The notes below the pieces were generated by a model, which saw only the letters and a list, made by a program, of their open reading frames with translations, was not told where the DNA came from and ran no database searches. The position numbers and the translations under genes are program-made. This document shows positions 23,594 through 34,502 of a stretch of DNA of 64,000 nt, piece after piece. Position 1 is the first letter of the stretch, and each line of letters begins with the position of its first letter. Origin of the DNA: Peromyscus leucopus (lineage: Eukaryota > Chordata > Mammalia > Rodentia > Cricetidae); assembly GCF_004664715.2 (NCBI RefSeq), contig NC_051067.1:66730982-66794981 (forward strand), given 5' to 3'.

Positions 23594-23763
23594 CATAATA
23601 CACGAATCTGTAGCTTCAAGGTCGAAGTCAGTGATGTTCAAGAGAACACGGTGATGTTTTTCAACTTGAATGGTCCAAGAACACTCAGTATTAGCGCTGT
23701 AGCTATTGGGGTAATTTGGAGAATGAATCTCTCCTCTGGGAATCTGGAAAATCCCACCACAAC
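23594..23763 (-). CDS. Cubn: Cubilin exon: N-terminal part of CUB10
   Basis: 170 bp: two bases finishing Gly, then 56 codons, ending in phase 0 after ATG (CIM). It reads [18 protein letters not shown], then [10 protein letters not shown], then [21 protein letters not shown]. Cysteines 1 to 3 of CUB10 are present, plus an N-glycosylation sequon (NIT) and the acidic FDLE of the CUB calcium site. The acceptor is cttgcag and the donor gtaagtg. The downstream exon at 7105-7265, beyond a 16.3 kb intron, continues with TYDG. The encoded text closely follows rat and human cubilin CUB10 as I recall them. Confidence 0.96.
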
Positions 23764-24007
23764 CTGCAAGTAGAAAATCCAGTCCATCCATGAGAGGAAT
23801 CCCTGTTATATAGAACTGTAAGTCATCTGGTTCTAAGCACAGATGGCCAGACTCCTACTTGGCTTGACCACTGCTTTGACTCTATGCTAAAACTTTTAAG
23901 AACGAAATGTCCATTTTAATTCATTCATCTCAAGATAAATGAGGGAACATGGATAATATGAGTAAATTACTTCAAATACTATAAATATTGGTGCCAAAGT
24001 TAATTAA

Positions 24008-24225
24008 AATAATATTGTGGCTGAGGGCATAATTCAGTTGGCAGAGTGTTTGCCTGGCATACACAAGAACCTGGGTTCAAACTCCAGCACTGCAAACTAT
24101 GCACAGCCATGCATCCTATAATGACAGTATTCCAGAGGTAGGGACAGGAGGATCAGAAGTTCAAAGTTATCTGTTACTATTTGGAAAGCTTACTATGGAC
24201 TAAATATAATCATGTCTCAAAAAAT
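24008..24225 (+). repeat. B4 / ID-B1 composite SINE
   Basis: A tRNA-like head ('cataattcagttggcagagt', 'ctgggttcaaactccagcac') is followed by a B1-like half ('ggacaggaggatcagaagtt') and an A-rich end. This is the standard B4 layout. Confidence 0.75.
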
Positions 24226-24619
24226 ATAACAGCAAAAATAAACACAAATGGATTCATTTTTTCACAGACCATGAAGTATCCCTATGTTCTCTAAAAATCC
24301 TAAGAATCATCCTTGCCTTTGAAATGATAGATGATCCAGTAGCACATAATGTCATAAATTACTTAACGTCTGCCTTTGAAGTTGTTAATATTCTAAACAA
24401 AGTGCATTACTCAAGTTGTGTTTAATTCTTACGATGTTTCAAATATTTGTTAATAAAAAGTCTATCAGTGTAAAGCATTGTTCCTTGGATTTATGATAAT
24501 ACAAACAACTGGTAGGAAATTTCAGCACTGTTTTCTGGCAGTGGGACTAATCTTAATACTCTCCATATAAATTAATATATAATTCACCCTAAGAGAGACT
24601 TCACATAGCGCCATACTGC

Positions 24620-24850
24620 CTTGGCGTTAAGGAAGTGGCCTAAGGTGGCCTTCTGTCCCAGCTCTTCACTAGCATACAGATATGGGACCGTGAGCAAGTG
24701 ACTAAGTTCTCTAAGCTTCCTTCCCCTTCCCTGCTTGTCAGGTGAGGGAATACAATAGACTTCCCTCACAGTGTAAATCGTAAAGATTAAATGGGATAAT
24801 CCTCGTTAACTAAAACAACTACCTGGGATATAGTAACCATTCTATGAACA
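24620..24850 (+). repeat. MIR SINE relic
   Basis: 'gggaccgtgagcaagtgact', 'ttctctaagcttcc' and 'gtaaagattaaatgggataa' follow MIR landmarks in order. Confidence 0.6.
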
Positions 24851-25189
24851 CCGCTAACCTCAGCAATCCTGTGGGTGTCTGTTAAAAAAGATTGGAATAT
24901 AATGTGTAATTTGTGTAATTTAAAAAAATCTGCAACAAGAAACTTATTTTGACAACCTAAGATCTTGAGCAGAAAATCACCATTGCAACACTTAATTTTG
25001 ATTTGACAAATTTAATGCTTATTTCTTCTTACATTTGATAAGAATCCAAAGTCTACTCTATGGCATGAGGTAACTGGATACTTACTGATGTTTAGATTTG
25101 ACCCGGGGAATAGTAACTAGTCACGAGTCAGCAAACGAGTCTTTACAACTCCCTCGATTCTGCTCTAACATGGACTGGTGTGATGATAT

Positions 25190-25620
25190 ATTGTGTACCC
25201 TAATAAAGCTTGCCTGAGGATCTGAGGACAGAGCCAGCTACTAGATTAGACAAAGAGTCCCGACACTGGTGTCAGGTACCCTTAATGCTACCACTTAATC
25301 CATTTGGATCTCAGTGAGTTCAAGGTCACACTGCAAACAAAGTGATGGCACACACCTTTAATCCTAGTACTGGTAAGCATACATGCCTTTAATCCCAGGA
25401 AGTAACATGGCTGGGCAGAGAAAGGTATATAAGGCATGAGGAAACAGGGACTAAGGCAGTTCAGCTGAGACCCTTTTGGGTGAAGACTCAGGATTTCAGT
25501 CAGAGGATTAGTGGAGTTGGTGAGGTAATAGGTGGTGACTGTGGTTTGCTCTGCTTCAGTGATCTTTCAGCTTTCACTCAAATATCTGGCTCCAGGTTTT
25601 TTATTATAAGACCTTTTTAA
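25190..25620 (+). repeat. Composite rodent repeat, cricetid type
   Basis: Starts near 'aataaagcttgcctgagga' and ends near 'ttttttattataagacc', with two B1-like pieces ('cacacctttaatcctagtac', 'catgcctttaatcccagga') and 'aaaggtatataaggcatgag' between. I recognise this text as repeated in cricetid genomes; the family name is not certain. Confidence 0.55.
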
Positions 25621-25831
25621 GAGTTCAAACAACAGATTGGCCTACTTATATCCTTAGAAAGTTAAACTACATCATGATTTTTAAGGAAGACCATGTATCA
25701 AAACAACACTGGCTACTTGAGAAGTGATAAAGTCATCGGGGTATAACTCTCATGTCTTTTTCCAGTAACTTTGTAAAATTCAACTGGCTTCAGCTCAAAG
25801 ACTTTCAGGATATCTCCATATATTCACTTAC

Positions 25832-26006
25832 CTCCAGGGACTGCTCGCCATGAAGCATTGAAACCTCTCCCATTTATATTGTTATCAGTCTTAAATCGGA
25901 CTGCTAGCTCATTTCCAGTGCTGGAGATCTGCATGGGGTTCGCTGATGGTGTTTGGGTACACAACTGAGCTATTCTTGGAGAGTAAAAATCAAGGCCTGT
26001 ATAGAT
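25832..26006 (-). CDS. Cubn: Cubilin exon: C-terminal part of CUB9
   Basis: 175 bp, 58 codons plus one base, starting in phase 0. The frame reads [18 protein letters not shown], then [13 protein letters not shown], then [14 protein letters not shown], which completes CUB9 with its fourth cysteine and the closing GF-x-A-x-W strand. The donor is gtaagtg; the acceptor ends ttgttag and has a modest pyrimidine tract. The final G joins GT of exon 23594-23763 to give Gly, so the junction reads VPGGCGG, the usual CUB-to-CUB linker. No stop or length change relative to the recalled human and rat domain. It lies 2.1 kb from the next exon and 4.5 kb from the previous one. Confidence 0.95.
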
Positions 26007-29000
26007 CTAACAAGGTACAGAAAGGGACTTTAGTTAAAAGACACAGCTAGGCATTTCAGGCCCTTCCTGAGCTGCCTTTTTAACAACGAATTCTTAGAAA
26101 CTCTCATGACTAGAGATTGTACTTAGTCTCTCTGGGTAGGATGAACTATAAATTTGAACTGAGTGTTTGTAGGTACTCCTTCTGCTTTAGGAAGACCGAA
26201 TTTCAATCACCCACGGAATACCTATTTGCTTCATCAGATGGAATAGTGAAGTTAGGACACAGAGATTATTGCAGCATCTTCCCCAACTTTTGCTTTCTTC
26301 TTTTGTACATATCTGAGAATTCTTGCTTTCTCTAACAAAGACACTGCATATAACACAGTACAGAGACAGATTTTCTAAATCTTGTAAGTCTCAGGAGAAT
26401 ACATTTTTGTTTACAAATATTGAGTTCACTGAAGACTTTTGATTTTCTGGTTACATTTTTAGGAAATTCATCACCCTGAAAATTGAATGTCTATAAGATT
26501 AAGAATCAAACAAAACAGGTTTGCTTCTTCAAACGGAGTCAAAATACAACCCACAGAACTGTACTCTGGACGTCACAGGAGTGGTGTGCATTCTTCCACG
26601 CCTGCTCTGAAGAGTGTGGCCAGGATTTCCCACCTCCAGTGTAGAAGACCCTGAGTCTGTAAAACATGTCTGCCGCCCTTAGGCGCTTCCAAATTCGCCC
26701 AACTATACGTCTGACTGGAATCCCTCAACTCAGTGGTACCTTCTGCCGGAAAGGGCTCCCTTTCCTCAGCCCTACCTCCTGTAGAACTTACACACTAGAC
26801 ACTTCTTATCTGAAGTGTGCGTGGGACTGGGGGTGAGGGGACGGAATGACTTAAAGAGAAGATACTGACACCCCTGCTCCCATCTTCAAGGTCTTCTCAA
26901 AGTTGTTTTGTAGAAGACAGACCACTTTGGGTGACAGTTTTCAAGTATATTGATGTCTGAGTCCTTCACAGCATCCAAAGGCCAACAAAGCCAAGAAGCC
27001 ATCTCTGGGTGAGACCTCCATGGGCAGCAGCCCCTCACCTCTGCAAGCAGGGCCTTTTTCTTTCTGCTCCTCCACATGCCCCCCTTCCCTGCTCACCCTC
27101 AAGCCTTCTGCTGACTGATAGGGAATTCACTCAAGAGTTCCCTGGGGAGACAGTGAGAACAAGAAACTTACTTGGGAGGAGGAGTATATGACTTGAATCG
27201 TTAATGATTTCTTTGTCTGATTATCTCTCCCCACATCCTCCCACCCCAGCCGGGCAGGAACCGCTAAAGAAAAAGAAACTGCTGTTTCCCAGAGGGCTGA
27301 GCACAAACAAGCCCAGTAATTGCAAAGGAATAAGCAGGCAACTGCTCTGGGCTTATTTTCATTAGGAGGAACTAGCGTTTGTTGTTTGTGAGGCCCTGAA
27401 AGTGCCATGAAAAGCCGGGCTTCGGGAAGAGCCTCCGCTGGCCCTGTCCATGAACGCACATGTGAATGGAACTCATCTAGGTAAGAAACCTTTTCCCACA
27501 GCTGTCTTTCCTACCTCCGCCCAGAACGCAGTCCCCAGCGTTCTGAGGAGCGCCAACAACCAGCACATATTCCCAGAGAACACCCGCCGGCGCTAAGTGC
27601 TCACAAAGAAACCTCCAAGTCGGCAAAATAATCTTTGTTTTTCCTGTTCATGTATCCCCTTGAGATCACAAACATAATGGGCATGAGTTGGCTCAGCCCT
27701 GAAGCCTCCAAAAGAATAAACACTGCCACTTGTGACATTCTTTGCTTCCCCTGGCGCTGGACTCAGCTCACAAATGACCATTGCTGAGAGGCCCTGGCTG
27801 TGCAAACTGCCCACACCAGGCGATTGTCTCGCTTTATTGTACTAGGGTGGGGATTTCCTCCCCATGATGCCGATCCAGGCTCTCTCTGCACAGAGCTTTC
27901 TTGGAGACTGAAACAAAATCAGCCTGGGATTTCCATAACCAAAACAACAGAATGGCGATTTTTTTTTTGGTTCCCATAAATAAAACTGATAGTTAGCACA
28001 TGGTCAAAGCAGGAAAGGATGGAAAGAATTTCAGGGTGTGATTCATTCCACTCCCGCTTGTGACTAAACTCTGTGGGGGAAAGAAATGGTCCGCTGATCA
28101 GAGATTAAAGTGGGTTTTTAGCAAATGCCCAGAATGGAGGGTATTTCAAAGCCTGCGGTTTTCATCTGTTCTGAACATCGCTTTCTGCCCTGTTAGCTCC
28201 ATTTATTTGGAAGATCAAGTCAGCATTCCAGGGTTATGAGTAGCTCTACGGCTGTTTGTGCAACTGGCCACTTTCTGGACTGGGATTCTTTAAGGGAAGA
28301 GATGGCTCCCAGTAAAATTTAGTGGATCCCAGTAAGTCCTACGCGTCTGTGCTCAGCCGAATAGGAAACGTGAGTGTGCAAATTGAGAAAGTTAGTCTTG
28401 TCTCTGGAGCACACCCCCATCTGGGTAACAGATTGAGAAACCTACTGTCAATATATTATCAGTGACTAAGGAAAAAAATTAAAAAAAAAAAATCCTTCTC
28501 AGGCTGATTGCTGATTTCAACATTAACTCACTACAGAACTCTCCGTCTGAGCTGAGCACCGGCAGCTCAGATATGGAAAAGGTTTGTACACGAAGGGCCA
28601 GGGAGTTACTTCTCTTTTAGCCTCCAGGCCTTGACATCTGCCTTCAAACTGTGCTCTTAGGAGAACTTGGGAGCCCACAGAATGATCAGCTTGTCCTAAT
28701 AAACATAAACCCAAGCAGGCTGCCACCTCTTGTCACAGACATTTTTGAGCTGGCATAGGACGCCTACCCCCAACAGGGCTGCTTGATGCCTGGAGTCTCT
28801 CATTTTGTCCCTAGGCTCCTGAGACTGCTTACAGAGAACACCCCTTGTCTCCGCTTTCTCACGTAATGGGTGTGACGAGACCCAAAGCACAATGAATCCA
28901 TTTACATTTTGCCAAGTGGGCACAAATCACATGTACTCTGGAATATGAAAACGAAGGGCTTGGAACCTGGAACAATGTGCGGCGCTACAGAGAATCAGCT

Positions 29001-30545
29001 GCCAGCCCTCTGTAAGTGTGAAAGGTTGTATGCAATCAAGTAGTATCCTTGTTGGTACAGAAAGGACTTCAGCATCCCGCAGGTCTTTCTTCAAGCTATA
29101 CGGGTGAATTTTCGGGAGGCACCTTGTTCTCTCCTGCACACCGTCCCTCCAGCAATACCGAGGCATGGCCCAGTAGCAGTGCCGCCACAGAGAAGGGTAT
29201 AAATGTGACCCAAGACCTCCCGCTCTTGCTCCAATTGCCTTTCTCTTACCATTGCCTCCTTGTAGAGGGAACTGAGGTGCTGGATATAATTCCTCGTGAC
29301 TGAACCCGCCACTAGGGCTCGAGAACCCCATTTCTTCTTACCAAATAACTTTTAAGGGTTAAAGTTTTCCTATAAAGTCCTCTCTGCTGTTTTCAGTCTT
29401 CGCCCCTACCTCGTTTTATCTGGGCTTGCATAGAGGAGTGAGAGGTGGCTGGGTTCGTTTCTTAGGCCTTCCATGTGGAGGAGAGTACTTACTAGAGAAA
29501 ACTACATCACGATGAACATATGGAAAACATCAGTTTTGAAGCCTTGAAGCTCCTCCCCTCCTAGCTGTACAGAAGAGAGGATGCCCAAGTAAAGCCAGGA
29601 TCTACAAATGTGGGAGAGGCTTGAGCTGTGTATATGACCTGTGAAGGTAATGGGTGCTGGGACCCAGTACTCTCAGGGGCATGATGAGTGCTGGGGCCCA
29701 GTACTCTCAAGGGCCTGCATTTACCTCAGCTCACTAACTCACTCTCATTTTCTTTTTTTAATAACTGTCTCTATGTTTATTTATAACCATGTATCTCTGG
29801 TCTACTTCTTTGCCCTGGGACACATGAAACTGGAAACTTTATTAAGTGCTATCCATGGCTATAACATCCACCCTCCATATATGATATGAAATAGTAGTCC
29901 CCGTAGCAGAGGTGATGGGGACACTAAGTGACTTAAAAAAGAGCCCCCTCCAGCAGCTGCTGCTGGACCTCGAGCAGAATGGTGGCCAGAGCCCCAGGCA
30001 GCAGCTGCGGCTGTGAGGGCAGCTCTGGCACATGGGGTCAGTGTGCTGGGGCTCGTCGTCTTCCCACTGACTTCCAAAGGCAGAGAGTCTTCTCTGAGGG
30101 AGATTCCTCAGACCCCTCAGACCAGAAGGAGAAGTGTGGACTGCTGAAGATTCCAAGCAGAGTCTTTATCAACAGGGACCAGAGATAGGGGAACAATGAA
30201 CAGCCTCCTATGTATCCCTCAAAGGTCCCAAACCCAGCCTGCCCACTACGGCTCCTTCCTTTCATTGGCTCTCCTTTCCCTGGTCTTTGCTCCTCCAGTT
30301 CTCCAATTGCTGCTGGCTGTCCTTACCTTCCAGTGAACGGGCCCCAGCCAAGGCCCGCAGGCACTACTAGGAGAGAAGTCCAACTGGCGTATTAATCCCA
30401 TATGTCTGCTAACATTATCCACAGAGAGGAGATACTTGTTAGAATGCCTAAGAATAGAACCGGCCTCGCCACTGGAAAGAATGTGGGCTCTCCCCAGCTC
30501 TCCCCTAGCTTTTGTAGTATACTGAAAACCAATCTGACTTCCTAC
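26007..30545 (-). other. 4.5 kb Cubn intron splitting CUB9
   Basis: No clear SINE, LTR or LINE was recognised over nearly all of this intron, which is unusual for the window. Stretches at 26.9-27.6 kb and 28.9-30.2 kb are comparatively GC-rich with scattered CpG. It holds only short A runs. It could carry conserved non-coding elements, but that cannot be judged from one sequence. Confidence 0.6.
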
Positions 30546-30727
30546 CTCCAGGGAGTCAAAGTTGCAGCTTGACTGATACTCCACATCGAAATCATGGATG
30601 GTGAGCTGAATGCTCTTCCCTGGGGCCACTCGGATGTTCCAGATACACTCCTTGTTGGGAGGATAGCTGTTAGGGTACCCGGGGCTGCTGAAGGAGCCCT
30701 CGACTCCAGACATCTCCCCACCACAGC
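30546..30727 (-). CDS. Cubn: Cubilin exon: N-terminal part of CUB9
   Basis: 182 bp: two bases completing a Gly codon, then 60 codons, ending in phase 0 at LE. It opens with the CUB hallmark CGGEMSG, then [19 protein letters not shown], and continues to FDVEY and SCNFDSLE. Three of the four CUB9 cysteines and the acidic residues of the usual CUB calcium site (Glu in FDVE, Asp in NFDS) are present. The acceptor follows a T-rich tract ending ttcaacag and the donor is gtagga. The text is nearly the same as the human and rat cubilin CUB9 that I recall. The next exon continues IYTGLDF without a frame break. The upstream intron is 18.5 kb, the longest complete intron here. Confidence 0.96.
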
Positions 30728-30884
30728 CTGTTGAACAACAACAAAAAAGCTCAATTAGTGCACAGTGGCAACAGGCGCCACAACATAGCTAAACCTTCAC
30801 CGCACCCAAAGCGACAGAGAATGTGCAACGCCTGATATTGGAGAAAAGTTTCAATACAGTTTAACTTCGCCATCATAGAACAGT

Positions 30885-30970
30885 GAGAAGGGTGTGAGGA
30901 ACAGTTCAGTGGTAGAACACATGCTTAGGGTGTACAACGCCCTGGCTTTAACCCCTAGCAGAAGAGGCAA
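30885..30970 (+). repeat. ID-like SINE
   Basis: 'gaacagttcagtggtagaac' and 'acatgcttagggtgtacaac' resemble the tRNA-Ala-derived ID head, followed by an A/G-rich end. Confidence 0.55.
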
Positions 30971-31176
30971 GACAGGGGGAAAAATCATAGTTATTACATT
31001 TATTCTTTTAAGATGAATGCTTATTATTTTCTTCCTATAATAATGCTGAGTTCTTGTTCCTACCACATCTAGATTTTCTTCATTAGCTTTAGGTGAAAAG
31101 AATTCAGAGGAAGACAGTGGATTCGGGGAGTGGGAGTCCTGAGTTAACAGCAAGATTTGGAATCACTAAAGGACCT

Positions 31177-31290
31177 GGTTCTAGCTGGGCATGGTGGTGC
31201 ATGCCTGTAATCCCTGAAGGGAAGGTAGACACAGGATCAGGAGGACAAGGTCAACCTTGGTTACAAAGCATGTTTGAACCCAGCTTATAA
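31177..31290 (+). repeat. B1-like SINE
   Basis: 'gctgggcatggtggtgcatg', 'cctgtaatccctgaaggg' and 'aggacaaggtcaaccttgg' fit a diverged B1/B4 right half. Confidence 0.65.
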
Positions 31291-31685
31291 CACCTGAGAT
31301 TGACTCAGGAGGGAGGGAGGGAGGGAGCCCTGATTCTGGCTTGAGTGCTAGTTAGCATCTTCTTCACGTGCTTTTCCCCTCCTTCCACTTGAAACTTTTG
31401 TTCCCAGACGTTAAATCTGTAGTTCAAGGCAAGACATTTCCTATGTCTTATAATGTTTCTCCTTTTATTTCGGGGGCAGGGGGATGCCATTTTGAAAAAA
31501 AAAAAAAAAACCTATTTAAAACTAAATATATTGACTATTTTTAGACTGTGGAGAATGGTCTAAAAATAAGTGTCTCAAAAATTAGGAAATATTTTAAATA
31601 TTTTTCCTACTGTAAAAACATGCTGAAAATATTCCTGAAGCTAAAGCCAGCATAGCTTGTACAATTTTCAGTCCATCTGCTCAAC

Positions 31686-32129
31686 CTAGGGGGCACCATT
31701 CACAGTCTACTTACTCTAGAAATTGGCACTTCCTGAGCTGGGGCAGCACTCGGGCCTGTGCTATGTTTAAATATGGAGCTTTTCCCTAAATTACAAGTGT
31801 GTGAAGCCATTGTGTTTACACACTAGGGTTCTTGATAACCATTTTATTAAATAAACAACTCAGCAAGAAAGTCCTTTGAGAGAAGGAACTGGGAGCTCAG
31901 CTAGCACATCTCTGTGTCTTTATTTAGGTTCAGTCCATCAGCCAATGGAATCCATTGTTGTAAAGTCAAAGTTGACTCATCTAAGCCTCTGAATCCCATT
32001 TTCCAGTTGTTTCCAATTGTTTTAGACTTTCTTGTGAATTCCTTTGCACCTCACAGGATACTAACACCCTGACTCATCACTGTGTACTAGGATGATATGA
32101 GATTCTCGACTCCAGTGTGGCTTTGGAAA
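31686..32129 (+). repeat. Left arm of a long inverted repeat
   Basis: Runs from ctagggggcacc to the block 'gactccagtgtggcttt'. Its reverse complement is present at 32851-33321. The outer 330 bp of the two arms match nearly base for base with a handful of substitutions; the inner 110 bp are clearly more diverged. It is not a family I recognise. Confidence 0.92.
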
Positions 32130-32850
32130 CTGCAGTTACAGCCCTGTAAATCCACAGTACCCTCTCCTACAATTCAAGACCAATAATAAACAAGGTTTGT
32201 TTAATAATACGAGTAAAATATTGTTTTTAAGTGTATCATTTTATGCTTCCATCAATAGTGAGTGAGGATGTGTGTGTGTGTCTTTAAAGAAAAATACTAA
32301 TATTGTCAGTTTTATCCTGTCAGGAAAACATGTGGTTATGGGAAAAAAATAAGAGAGACTGTTGAAGCTTGAAAATCCTGTCAAATTCTGTTTTTGTCTT
32401 CATGTTATTATTACTTCTGTAGTTCACCATATTAAAAGCTAATAGATTTGACTTCAAATTTCATATCAAATACTAATTAAGATATGGAATTTAGTAGTAT
32501 TTGTGGTTGAAACCATACATGTCTAGAAAATAAAGCCAATTTTGATAGTTATGTTAGAGATGACTACATATTTGCTATTCTAAATTTCAAAAAAGCAAAA
32601 TAATTTTCCAGTTTCCTCCATTCATCCATTAACTTAATAAATGAGTGATTATTAGTATATGCCTTGGGATAAACATCACTGCAGAAATGAGGTGTATTAA
32701 ATATCTCTTAAAACAAATTTATGAACATACATTTTTAGGATTATATACCATTAAACTATTATTGCTTTTACTTTCATTTGCAAAGATTAATTTCAATGTT
32801 TTTATTTAAAAAAATAGATGAGTTTTTTTTTTATGCTTTATTGATTAGCT
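32130..32850. other. Spacer of the inverted repeat
   Basis: 721 bp of AT-rich sequence between the arms. It has no open frame of note and no recognised SINE. A short (TG)n run lies near 32270. Confidence 0.7.
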
Positions 32851-33321
32851 TTTCAAAGCCACACTGGAGCCAAGAATCTGGTATTTCCACCTCAGTGCAC
32901 AGTGACTGATGGGTCAGGGTATTAATACTCTGTTTTGTGCAAAGGAAGTCTAAAACAATTGGAAACAAAGGGAAAATGGGATGCAGAGACTTAGATGAGT
33001 CAACTTTGACTTTACAACAATGGATTCCATTGGCTGATGAACTTTACAACAATGGATTCCATTGGCTGAAGGACTGAACCTAAATAAAGACGCAGAGATG
33101 TGCTAGCTGAGCTCCCAGTTCCTTCTCTCAAAGGACTTTCTTGTTGAGTTGTTTATTTAATAAAATGGTTATCAAGAACCCTAGTGTATAAACACAATGG
33201 CTTCACACACTTGTAATTTAGGGAAAAGCTCCATATTTAAACATAGCACAGGCCCGAGTGCTGCCCCAGCTCAGGAAGTGCCAATTTCTAGAGAAAGTAG
33301 ACTGTGAATGGTGCCCCCTAG
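32851..33321 (-). repeat. Right arm of a long inverted repeat
   Basis: Reverse complement of 31686-32129, ending ggtgccccctag. It is 27 bp longer, mainly because a block of about 32 bp containing caatggattccattgg is present twice in tandem (about 33014-33066) where the left arm has one copy. Confidence 0.92.
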
Positions 33322-33324
33322 AGT

Positions 33325-33497
33325 TTTTATACTTTCTTTTTTGTTTTGTGATTTGTTTTTAATTATTTTGAGAAAGGGTCTCATTATGTACTCTTGGCTG
33401 GCCTGGAACTCACTATGTAGACCAGGCTAGCCCACAAACATCTGTTTGCCTCTCAGAGTGCTGGGATCAAAGGTGTTCCCCCTACACCCGGCCCTTA
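33325..33497 (-). repeat. B1 SINE
   Basis: Minus-strand B1: T-rich tail, 'agaaagggtctcattatgta', 'ggctggcctggaactcacta', 'tgctgggatcaaaggtg'. It abuts the right arm of the inverted repeat. Confidence 0.85.
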
Positions 33498-34024
33498 AAC
33501 GGTCTTAATACCAACAAGAATGAATGGATGATCATGTCACAGTCTGTTGGATTGGTGACTTTGGGTATGGGACTTAAAGCTGTAGGAAGGGGCTAGAAAG
33601 GGAATGCTGAAGAAGAAAAACGTCATGACAACTGACAATTATCTGGATGGAAATAACAGAGGAGGTGATTTCAGACTACCAATACCCTCTGTGTGATCAT
33701 GCTGTGTTTGTGGTCGAATGAATAACAAAATCTAGAAGAAATAGGGAGGCTTTAATAACTAGATATTTGTGACTGAAATAGATGAAAGCCGACTTAGAAA
33801 AGGCATTCCAGGGCTCTACATGGAGAAGCTGACAAAATGACAAAAATGTCAACTGCTGAGGGAACAAGAACATGATAAATCAAAACTTTCCAGGGTTGTG
33901 AATTGAGTAGAACAGTGATGTGGCTCCTTGCACCTGGCTTGTCAAAGGTTTTCAGAGAGAGCAATATTTGTAACTTTAACTAGCATGTTAGATCAAACAC
34001 TCAGAAACAGTCTAGTATATGGGC

Positions 34025-34180
34025 GAAATGTGGATTGGGACATTAGACAAAGCGGGCTTCATTTCTGACTCTGACACTTCATGGATGAGTAATTTACCAT
34101 CCCTAATCTTCAGACCAGCTGCATGAATGCTAGTCCCTAACTCATGGAGTTGTTATACAGGTTAATAAGAGAGTCAAAAT
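34025..34180 (+). repeat. MIR SINE relic
   Basis: 'tgactctgacacttc', 'gatgagtaatttaccatcc' and 'gttgttatacaggttaataa' match MIR landmarks. Confidence 0.5.
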
Positions 34181-34328
34181 AAGGTTTTTGGAAAAAGTGT
34201 CTCTGCTTGTACTATGTATCATCTCCTAGCAAGAGTTTACTAGATATGAGAACACACTATTAAAAAAGACTTGGGGCTAGGAGTAATTATTGGCTAAAAA
34301 TTCATTGTTCATTAAGTTGTATGGTTTT

Positions 34329-34502
34329 AAAACCTACTTATATAGCCGGGCGGTGGTGGCGCACGCCTTTAATCTAGCACTCGGAGCAGAGCCAGTGATC
34401 TCTGTGAGTTCGAGCACCTGGCTACAAGTGAGTTCAGAAAGGCAAAGCTACGCAGAGAAACCCTGTCAAAAAAAAAAAAAAAAAAAAAAACCTACTTATA
34501 TA
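34329..34502 (+). repeat. Young B1 SINE with target-site duplication
   Basis: B1 body from gccgggcggtggtggcgcac at 34345, with the cricetid-type 'agctacgcagagaaaccctg' end and a pure A tail. The direct repeat aaaacctacttatata occurs at 34329-34344 and 34487-34502. It has small internal deletions relative to full B1. Confidence 0.92.

Larger units (their letters stand above)
23764..25831 (-). other. Cubn intron between CUB9 and CUB10
   Basis: 2.1 kb. It contains a B4/ID-type SINE (24008-24225), a MIR relic (24620-24850) and a cricetid-type composite repeat (25190-25620). Nothing else is recognised. Confidence 0.75.

Noticed and set aside
27470..27495. Plus-strand splice donor-like tctaggtaagaaa as evidence for an antisense gene
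   Set aside because: One short motif without an acceptor, conserved exon or poly(A) context is not enough.
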